DNA of 13,849 nt from contig JADFWU010000065.1 in NCBI GenBank assembly GCA_015234045.1, positions 1 to 13,849 of the forward strand. The letters are read 5' to 3'. Positions within the stretch are counted from its first letter, which is position 1. Each line of letters starts with the position of its first letter. The notes beneath the pieces were generated by a model. That model worked only from the letters and a program-made list of their open reading frames with translations. It had not been told where the DNA came from and searched no databases. The position numbers and the translations under genes are program-made. This DNA comes from Magnetococcales bacterium. Its GTDB lineage: Bacteria > Pseudomonadota > Magnetococcia > Magnetococcales > JADFWU01. Shown one piece after another: positions 8,760-13,849 of the stretch.

Positions 8760-8969
8760 TTACACGGGTACGACTTCGTCAGCTTTATCCCCTTTGGGAC
8801 CAGCACTGACACTGAATTCCACTTTTTGGCCTTCACTCAGGCTTCTAAAGCCTTGAGATTGGATCGCCGAATGGTGGACGAACACGTCACCACCCTGATC
8901 GCGTTGAATGAAGCCAAAGCCTTTCTCATCGTTGAACCATTTAACGGTTCCTGTTTCGCGTTCTGCCAT
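8760..8969 (-). CDS. CspA-family cold-shock protein
   Basis: A 69-residue single cold-shock (OB-fold) domain that binds single-stranded RNA/DNA in the cytoplasm and typically melts RNA structure. RNP1 is KGFGFI (residues about 16-21) and RNP2 is DVFVHHSAI (about 28-36), preceded by the usual TGTVKWFN start. Length is normal. ATG 8969 gives the expected N-terminus but has only a weak AAGG upstream. A much stronger GAGGAGG lies about 60 bases further up, in front of a five-codon frame (see the leader entry). Whether it is cold-induced cannot be told from sequence. The gene stands alone and is bracketed by two direct repeats. Confidence 0.95.
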   Translation of the reverse strand: MAERETGTVKWFNDEKGFGFIQRDQGGDVFVHHSAIQSQGFRSLSEGQKVEFSVSAGPKGDKADEVVPV

Positions 8970-8998
8970 TTCAGTGATGCCTTGTTCTAAAGGTTGCG

Positions 8999-9032
8999 TC
9001 AGAAGGTTCTTTCCAATTTAAAAACCTCCTCT
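8999..9032 (-). promoter_or_regulatory. Cold-shock gene leader: strong Shine-Dalgarno with five-codon mini-frame
   Basis: AGAGGAGG (9025-9032) is the best ribosome site near the gene, but it faces a TTG at 9016 that opens a frame of five codons ending in TGA at 9001-8999, 29 bp before the cold-shock ATG. An ATT (9017-9015) in the cold-shock frame could instead extend that protein by 16 residues, but ATT starts are rare. The arrangement suggests a leader peptide or ribosome standby site; this is inference. Confidence 0.45.
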
Positions 9033-9042
9033 AAGAAAATGT

Positions 9043-9071
9043 AGAGTTTCACATACGAACTTCTCTGTCAA
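9043..9071 (-). promoter_or_regulatory. Possible promoter of the cold-shock gene
   Basis: TTGACA, a consensus -35 box, reads on the minus strand at 9071-9066. The hexamer 17 bases downstream (AACTCT, 9048-9043) is a poor -10. If used, the leader would be about 65-75 bases long and would begin just above the strong Shine-Dalgarno. Confidence 0.35.
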
Positions 9072-9339
9072 GTCGATTTTCGCTGTCCACTCACCCAATT
9101 ACTACTAAACCAAACCTGTATAATTTATTTCAACCAATTGATATGTTTGAATAAAAAAAACATTTATCCGGCCTTGCTTTTTCAACAACAAAAGCGCTTT
9201 TTTCCTAAATCACTGTTACACACCGCTCATTTTTTACCCTAAAAAAACTTCATGAAATTACATAGATACATAACACTTATCACATTTGTGTAACCAATCG
9301 CGCACAGCATCATCAATTTTTGATTCATCAACTATGAGA
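9072..9339. other. AT-rich gene-free stretch upstream of the cold-shock gene
   Basis: No gene is seen. It holds the 12-bp palindrome AAAAGCGCTTTT at 9190-9201 and A/T runs. It may carry further upstream promoter elements for the cold-shock gene, but none could be identified with confidence. Confidence 0.5.
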
Positions 9340-9469
9340 TAGAGTAATTTCGATCCAAAATTTGACAATAAATCACAACTGAGTGGAAGCCCTGGTGATG
9401 TTTTTGCGCCGCTTTTGATATGCAAAGCAGATCATCAGAGCAAAAATATCACCAGGGCTGTAACGCCTG
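9340..9469 (+). repeat. Dispersed hairpin repeat, copy 2
   Basis: A 130-bp unit with the same layout and orientation as copy 1. Arms of 20 bases (9388-9407 and 9440-9459, starting AGCCCTGGTGATG) pair at all but one position. The unit ends one base before the glycosyltransferase stop codon (9471-9473), so its RNA hairpin would form directly behind that gene's last codon. Confidence 0.92.
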
Positions 9470-9470
9470 C

Positions 9471-10808
9471 TTAACGTAAAATCGGCCTTGCCAAATTCTC
9501 CAGCCAGCTTTGCATCTGCCCATACACCCGGTCAGCATTAAATTGTGACTCAAATAGAGCACGCGCCCCATTCTTAGCATCCTGTTGCCGATCGTTATCG
9601 GCAATATATGCCCTGATCTGTTGCGCTGCGACCTCCAAATCATTGGGATTGATCACTACTCCACAACCCGATTGACGGATTAAAGCCCCCAGATACCCGT
9701 CTACTGAAGAGAGAATCGGCACCCCGCCGGAGAGATATTCGATGGGCTTGTTGGGCAGATTGTCACGGTAATTGGGATCGTTCTCATAAGGCACTATCCC
9801 CATATCCGCCATAGCCATCAGCACCTGTATTTGTGTACCACTCACCCAGCCGGGAAACACCCTTTGCCCGGCCAGATCTTGAGCAGAATCCATCAATACC
9901 GTCCGGTTTGGCCCATCTCCACAAAACACCCATTGAATGGCACAGTTATCAAGCCTGTCTCCCAATTGAACAAAAGGAGCCAATTTGGCAAATCGCCCCA
10001 TGGTGCCAAAAAAGACGATAGTAAAATGCCTACCCGTCACTCCGTGAGCATGCCAGAAATCCCGGGCTGCACGCCCCTGCTCTTTGGAAAACAGCGCCCG
10101 TTGATAGCCAAAAGGAAACCACTGATCCTCTGCTTGATCACCGCGCTGTCCATGGCGCTGACCCCACTGGACAAAATGTGGACTGTTGCCGGTCAATGCG
10201 GTTGCTTTCGAACAGATTCGAGCAATTTTTCGATGGTAATAAGACAGTACCGGCTTGAGTAACGGTCTCAACACAACCGGCATTACCGTCTCAAACAGAT
10301 CCGGCCAAAGATCGCGGATATCCACCACCACCGGCACATCGTGGCGCACACCGTATAAAACCGCCGCTTCGGCTAACTCAATTGTCGGCATGGAAGTAAG
10401 AATCAGATCTGGTCTCTTTTGACCTTGGACCTGCTTATTGAAGTGATGTGCCGTGGTGATGTTATGCAGAATGCGCCGTGGTGAAACCGTACCGTGATAA
10501 GCTGTACCGCCCAGAAAAACACACGCTGTGCTGCGTACATTCTCCTTTTCGACCGGAATTCGCCCGTCCTGTGCTGACCATGACACCATCTCCCGACTGT
10601 TTGGCGCTCGTCGATACCGTCTATTGGCGTGATCAAAACAGGAGGTCCACCATGTGACGCAATGTCCAGCCAGTGTCAGACGTTGCGCCAAGACACCGGC
10701 CCGTAACAGACGCTCGGAACCATCGGAAAAGTGATCACCAGGCAACGGCTCACCAACAGTCACCAGCCAGATATTCAATGCATCATGTCCTGCTTGGCTC
10801 CCGACCAT
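9471..10808 (-). CDS. Glycosyltransferase family 4, WbuB-like
   Basis: A 445-residue GT-B fold enzyme. The N-terminal half has the WbuB-like pattern: IWLVTVGEPLPGD (13-25), RLLRAGVLAQRLTLAGHCVTWWTS, and DIRDLWPD at 163-170. The C-terminal half has FFGTMG (266-271) starting the nucleotide-sugar domain, CGDGP at 296-300, and NLPNKPIEYLSGGVPIL (350-366), which carries the conserved Glu of the donor site. Relatives transfer a sugar from a nucleotide donor onto lipid-linked glycans for O-antigen, capsule or exopolysaccharide; the donor here is unknown. A longer frame from 10883 overlaps the upstream gene, so ATG 10808, 7 bp after that gene's stop, is preferred; no strong ribosome site is visible. 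No other polysaccharide genes are nearby, which is unusual for this family. Confidence 0.88.
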   Translation of the reverse strand: MVGSQAGHDALNIWLVTVGEPLPGDHFSDGSERLLRAGVLAQRLTLAGHCVTWWTSCFDHANRRYRRAPNSREMVSWSAQDGRIPVEKENVRSTACVFLGGTAYHGTVSPRRILHNITTAHHFNKQVQGQKRPDLILTSMPTIELAEAAVLYGVRHDVPVVVDIRDLWPDLFETVMPVVLRPLLKPVLSYYHRKIARICSKATALTGNSPHFVQWGQRHGQRGDQAEDQWFPFGYQRALFSKEQGRAARDFWHAHGVTGRHFTIVFFGTMGRFAKLAPFVQLGDRLDNCAIQWVFCGDGPNRTVLMDSAQDLAGQRVFPGWVSGTQIQVLMAMADMGIVPYENDPNYRDNLPNKPIEYLSGGVPILSSVDGYLGALIRQSGCGVVINPNDLEVAAQQIRAYIADNDRQQDAKNGARALFESQFNADRVYGQMQSWLENLARPILR

Positions 10809-10815
10809 TTCAGCA

Positions 10816-11091
10816 CTATTCTGAATCGGGAATAATGGCAAAATAAGGTGGCTCGGCCACACCGATATCAGGATAACGCCCAACCAATTTTTCCTGCATC
10901 AATTTATCCAAAACCATCAACAATCGCTTTTCTGCCACTTTATCCAATTTTCGACCATAAATTTTCCGATACAGAAGAGAAAACGCCATCACCCGCGTTG
11001 CCTTTTTTTCATCACCGGAGTGCAATAATTTGAGAATGCGTTGTGCCAACTGATCATCAGTGAGTGTTTCATAAGCCGGTGCGCCTTGCAT
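10816..11091 (-). CDS. Hypothetical 91-residue protein, possibly winged-helix-like
   Basis: Not recognised. It is rich in charged helices (residues about 10-70, with a Lys/Arg-rich middle, KIYGRKLDKVAEKR) and ends in a short beta-like tail (LVGRYPDIGVAEPPYFAII). The helix-helix-hairpin order is compatible with a small winged-helix fold, but that is a guess. No cysteines and no membrane segment. GAAGGGGAA lies about eight bases before ATG 11091, a good ribosome site. It is followed after 7 bp by the glycosyltransferase and diverges from hslV across about 105 bp. Confidence 0.72.
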   Translation of the reverse strand: MQGAPAYETLTDDQLAQRILKLLHSGDEKKATRVMAFSLLYRKIYGRKLDKVAEKRLLMVLDKLMQEKLVGRYPDIGVAEPPYFAIIPDSE

Positions 11092-11149
11092 TTTTTTTCG
11101 TTCCCCTTCACCATGCGCAATTGAACTTTATCATCATGGATCATCCAAG

Positions 11150-11167
11150 TAAGGGGCTTCTCCCTTA
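11150..11167 (+). promoter_or_regulatory. Hairpin in the hslV 5' region
   Basis: TAAGGG-GCTTCT-CCCTTA forms a 6-bp stem 29 bp upstream of the hslV ATG. A leader stem-loop stabilises hslVU mRNA in E. coli, to my knowledge; whether this one does the same is inference. No heat-shock (sigma-32) promoter could be read with confidence between 11092 and 11196. Confidence 0.4.
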
Positions 11168-11196
11168 TCCTTGGTCATATCCTTTTGGAGTACTCC

Positions 11197-11724
11197 ATGT
11201 TTCACGGCACCACAATTCTCTCTGTACGGCGCAATGGCCAAGTGGTCATGGGCGGTGATGGACAGGTCTCGCTCGGTAATACTGTCGTCAAAGGCAATGC
11301 CCAAAAAGTACGGATTCTGTCTGAATATAACATACTGGCCGGTTTTGCAGGCTCTACGGCCGATGCTTTTACACTGTTGGAGCGGTTTGAAGCCAAACTC
11401 TCCAAACATGGTGGCCACCTGACCCGAGCCGCTGTGGAACTGGCTAAAGATTGGCGCACCGATCGTATGTTGCGCCGCCTTGAAGCCATGTTGGCAGTGG
11501 CGGATAAAAATCAAAGCCTCCTGCTTTCAGGCACGGGTGATGTGCTTGAGCCGGAACAAGGCATTTTGGCCATTGGCTCTGGCGGTGTCTACGCCCAGTC
11601 TGCCGCCAAAGCACTGTATGAAAATACTGAACTGTCCGCACGGGAAATCACTGAAAAATCCCTTCTTATTGCTGCGGATATCTGCATCTATACCAATCCT
11701 AACCTGGTTTTTGTTGAACTCTGA
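11197..11724 (+). CDS. hslV: ATP-dependent protease subunit HslV (ClpQ)
   Basis: The 175-residue peptidase subunit of the HslUV proteasome-like protease: two stacked hexameric rings with an N-terminal threonine nucleophile. The start [14 protein letters not shown] shows a four-residue propeptide, leaving T5 as catalytic Thr1. D21 (in GGDGQ) and K37 correspond to D17 and K33 of the E. coli mature enzyme. [12 protein letters not shown] and [17 protein letters not shown] are invariant family stretches, as is [11 protein letters not shown]. Start: a TTG at 11185 is in frame, but it overlaps the GGAG that serves as ribosome site for ATG 11197, so the ATG is right. It is followed after 7 bp by hslU. 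Confidence 0.98.
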   Translation: MFHGTTILSVRRNGQVVMGGDGQVSLGNTVVKGNAQKVRILSEYNILAGFAGSTADAFTLLERFEAKLSKHGGHLTRAAVELAKDWRTDRMLRRLEAMLAVADKNQSLLLSGTGDVLEPEQGILAIGSGGVYAQSAAKALYENTELSAREITEKSLLIAADICIYTNPNLVFVEL

Positions 11725-11731
11725 GGCCCTC

Positions 11732-13135
11732 ATGTCCGAATTCACCCCCCGCGAAATCGTCTCTGAACTGGACCGATTCATTATCGGACAAAATGACGCT
11801 AAACGGGCTGTTGCCGTTGCTCTGCGTAATCGCTGGCGGCGTCAGCAATTAGATCCTGCCATGCGCGAAGAAGTCTACCCGAAAAACATCCTGATGATCG
11901 GTCCAACCGGTGTCGGCAAAACAGAAATCGCCCGCCGACTGGCCAAACTGGCTAACGCACCGTTCATGAAAGTGGAAGCCACCAAGTTTACTGAGGTCGG
12001 TTATGTGGGCCGTGATGTGGAGTCCATCATCCGGGATCTGGTGGATATGGCGGTCAAAATGACCATGGAAGAGTCAAAAAAGGGTGTGCGCCGCGCTGCG
12101 GAAGATCGCGCTGAAGACCGGATTCTGGATGTGCTATTACCACCTCCAGCGCCCAATAAAAGCAGTGCTAACCCGTTTGGTGCCCTGTTCAACAGCGATG
12201 AGAACTCAGATACACCACCATCGACACCAACACCGTCACCAGACAACGAAGCTACCCGTCAAAAGCTCAGAAAACAGCTTCGGGAAGGCCGTCTGGATGA
12301 CCGTGAAATTGAGATCGACATCCAACAAGCCCAATCCGGTCCTACCCTTGAGGTATTTACGCCCCAAGGTATGGAAGGAATCAATATTCAGGACATGTTG
12401 GGCAATATGTTGGGTGGCCGGACAAAACCGCGCCGTTTGAAGATCAAAGACGCACTGGAACTGCTCGCTGACGAAGAAGCCGGTAAGCTGGTGGATAGCG
12501 ATCAGGCCAAAAACAGTGCCGTTGCACGGGTTGAACAATCCGGTATCGTGTTTCTGGATGAGTTGGACAAAGTGTGCGCCCGGCACTCAGCCATGGGTGG
12601 CGGAAGTGGTGGCGATGTCTCCAGAGAAGGCGTTCAACGCGACCTTCTGCCGTTAGTGGAAGGAACCACGGTTTCTACCAAATATGGTATGGTCAAAACC
12701 GATCACATTTTGTTTATCGCATCTGGTGCTTTCCAACTGGCAAAACCTTCGGATCTACTGCCAGAACTTCAAGGCCGTCTGCCCATCCGTGTCGAACTGG
12801 ACAATCTCAATGCTGATGATTTCTACCGGATTCTGACTGAGCCAGAAAATGCCCTCACGCGTCAATACACTGCACTGCTCAATACTGAGCGTGTGAATCT
12901 ATCATTTAACAAAGAGGGTATTCGCGCGATTGCTGATACGGCTGCACAAGTCAATGAGAGCACTGAAAATATCGGTGCACGTCGGCTGCATACGGTGATG
13001 GAAAAATTGTTAGATGAACTGTCATTTACTGCACCTGATCGACATGGTGAAGATGTAGAGGTTGATGCCGAATATGTGCATAACCAGTTGAGTGACTTGG
13101 CAAAGGATCAAGATCTGTCACAATATATTTTGTAA
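11732..13135 (+). CDS. hslU: HslU (ClpY) AAA+ unfoldase
   Basis: The 467-residue ATPase that unfolds substrates and feeds them to HslV. Visible motifs: Walker A GPTGVGKT (57-64), pore loop GYVGRD (90-95), Walker B VFLDELDK (273-280), sensor-2 region GARRLH (415-420) and the C-terminal LSQYIL tail that docks into HslV and activates it. Start [10 protein letters not shown] at 11732 with GAGG upstream; the open frame runs back into hslV in another frame, which is not coding. It is about 24 residues longer than E. coli HslU, mainly from a Pro/Ser/Thr/Asn-rich stretch in the I-domain (about 137-175). It is followed 15 bp on by a cytochrome gene, which may share the transcript. Confidence 0.98.
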   Translation: MSEFTPREIVSELDRFIIGQNDAKRAVAVALRNRWRRQQLDPAMREEVYPKNILMIGPTGVGKTEIARRLAKLANAPFMKVEATKFTEVGYVGRDVESIIRDLVDMAVKMTMEESKKGVRRAAEDRAEDRILDVLLPPPAPNKSSANPFGALFNSDENSDTPPSTPTPSPDNEATRQKLRKQLREGRLDDREIEIDIQQAQSGPTLEVFTPQGMEGINIQDMLGNMLGGRTKPRRLKIKDALELLADEEAGKLVDSDQAKNSAVARVEQSGIVFLDELDKVCARHSAMGGGSGGDVSREGVQRDLLPLVEGTTVSTKYGMVKTDHILFIASGAFQLAKPSDLLPELQGRLPIRVELDNLNADDFYRILTEPENALTRQYTALLNTERVNLSFNKEGIRAIADTAAQVNESTENIGARRLHTVMEKLLDELSFTAPDRHGEDVEVDAEYVHNQLSDLAKDQDLSQYIL

Positions 13136-13150
13136 TATCGGACAAGATCA

Positions 13151-13753
13151 ATGAAGACACTCTCTGGAATAGTTGGATTGATCACACTGCTTATTCCTCT
13201 GCTCGGTCATGCCAATGCATGGTGGCTGCCCAAACCCACAGCCACCATCACCGATCAAGACATCAAAAGCTGGTCATGCCCAGACTGTCATGGACGTGAT
13301 GGGCTGTCACCCAATCCACAAACACCGGTAATCGCCTCCATGCCGGTTGCCCATCTACGCGATGTGATGCAGCAATTCAACCACAAAGAGCGCCCCAGCA
13401 CCATCACCGCCCATCACGGCCCATTCAGCGATGATCAGATTCTGCAATTCGCCGTGCATTATAACCAACAAAAATGGCAATCCCCACAGCAGACAGTCAA
13501 TCCCACACTGGCCCGCCAAGGTGCCGATCTGATCGGAAAATGCAATCGCTGCCATGAAAAACAGGGCTATGACCAAACCGATGATCAACCGCGTCTGGCT
13601 GGACAACGGTTAGACTATTTACTCTCTCGCCTTGATCAGTTCAAAACAAATAACACTGCCTGGCCCATGCCAAAAAAAATGCGTTCGTTCATCAAAGAAC
13701 GCCCGCACACTGAGTTAATCGCCCTGATGCACTTTTATGCATCACTGCGTTGA
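13151..13753 (+). CDS. Exported dihaem cytochrome c
   Basis: A 200-residue periplasmic protein. The Sec signal peptide (1-23) ends GHANA|WW. Two haem-binding motifs, CPDCH (43-47) and CNRCH (131-135), define two class I cytochrome c domains arranged as in cytochrome c4 or the FccA-like family. M64 and M173 or M177 are candidate axial ligands. It would carry electrons in the periplasm, but the partner oxidase or dehydrogenase is not in the window. GGACAAGA precedes ATG 13151. It lies 15 bp after hslU on the same strand, so co-transcription is possible without an obvious functional link. The second domain is more regular than the first, whose spacing between haem motif and Met is short. Confidence 0.88.
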   Translation: MKTLSGIVGLITLLIPLLGHANAWWLPKPTATITDQDIKSWSCPDCHGRDGLSPNPQTPVIASMPVAHLRDVMQQFNHKERPSTITAHHGPFSDDQILQFAVHYNQQKWQSPQQTVNPTLARQGADLIGKCNRCHEKQGYDQTDDQPRLAGQRLDYLLSRLDQFKTNNTAWPMPKKMRSFIKERPHTELIALMHFYASLR

Positions 13754-13756
13754 TAT

Positions 13757-13849
13757 GGTCATTTCGACCCCAAATTAGACAATGAATTACAACCTGAGTG
13801 GAAACTCTGGTGATGTTTTTGCGCCGCTTCGCGGCTATGCCTTCGGCAT
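13757..13849 (+). repeat. Dispersed hairpin repeat, copy 3 (divergent, cut by window end)
   Basis: The left part, ATTTCGACCCCAAATTAGAC through GAGTGGAAACTCTGGTGATG and TTTTTGCGCCGC, matches copies 1 and 2. After 13829 it differs: two perfect mini-hairpins, GCCGC-TTC-GCGGC (13823-13835) and ATGCC-TTC-GGCAT (13837-13849), replace the copy 1/2 middle. It begins 3 bp after the cytochrome stop codon. The right arm lies beyond the window. Confidence 0.85.

Noticed and set aside
8449-9469. Insertion sequence formed by the two repeat copies
   Set aside because: The repeats are direct copies around a normal cold-shock gene; no transposase is encoded between them.
10809-10883. 25-residue extension of the glycosyltransferase
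   Set aside because: It overlaps the end of the upstream 91-residue gene, and the family-like sequence begins only after ATG 10808.
11101-11184. Heat-shock (sigma-32) promoter of hslVU
   Set aside because: TTGAAC is present near 11121, but no CCCCAT-like -10 box follows at the right distance.
11480-11731. N-terminal 84-residue extension of HslU
   Set aside because: It overlaps hslV in another frame; HslU homologues begin at MSEFTPREI, and GAGG precedes that ATG.

Overview
The window looks like a chromosomal segment from a Gram-negative proteobacterium with moderate GC content. Supporting signs are HslVU, an MSHA-type type IV pilus gene cluster, an exported dihaem cytochrome c, a hybrid sensor kinase and the start of a giant FecR-domain protein of the kind exported by type I secretion. 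I cannot fix the genus. The HslV propeptide style (MFHG before TT) and the FecR/giant-protein style are common in alphaproteobacterial, magnetotactic and other deep-branching aquatic lineages, but this is only an impression.

Layout. 1-775 (minus) is the N-terminal part of a FecR-domain giant protein cut by the window edge. It is absent from a simple complete-ORF list because it has no stop in the window. It diverges from a hybrid histidine kinase (948-3179, plus) across an AT-rich intergenic region. 3203-4047 (minus) is a two-gene unit, a PsiE-like membrane protein followed by a MazG-like nucleotide pyrophosphohydrolase. 4230-7654 (minus) is a pilin cluster in the order mshA-C-D-O-P. It ends in a strong Rho-independent terminator and is preceded by an orphan four-helix membrane protein (7750-8325). 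The last pilin gene (MshP-like) is unusual: about 300 residues of GSG-repeat beta-rich sequence follow the pilin stalk, interrupted by an Asp/Asn tract with two HHGGGH motifs. 8760-8969 (minus) is a cold-shock protein with a distinctive leader. 9471-11091 (minus) is an orphan 91-residue protein followed by a WbuB-like glycosyltransferase. 11197-13753 (plus) is hslV-hslU followed by a dihaem cytochrome c.

Across these blocks runs a family of about 130-bp dispersed repeats that form long hairpins. Full copies lie at 8449-8579 and 9340-9469, a divergent copy is cut by the window end at 13757-13849, and a possible left-end remnant lies at 3184-3202. All sit between genes, most of them just after a stop codon. 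Two copies bracket the cold-shock gene as direct repeats. This family and the Asp/Asn-rich MshP-like protein are the two items I find most worth following up.

Genes that plausibly act together: the five pilin genes (surface pilus, with the MshP-like protein as a candidate tip or surface-exposed subunit); hslV/hslU (ATP-dependent protease); and possibly the sensor kinase with the divergent giant protein. The other neighbours show no clear functional link.
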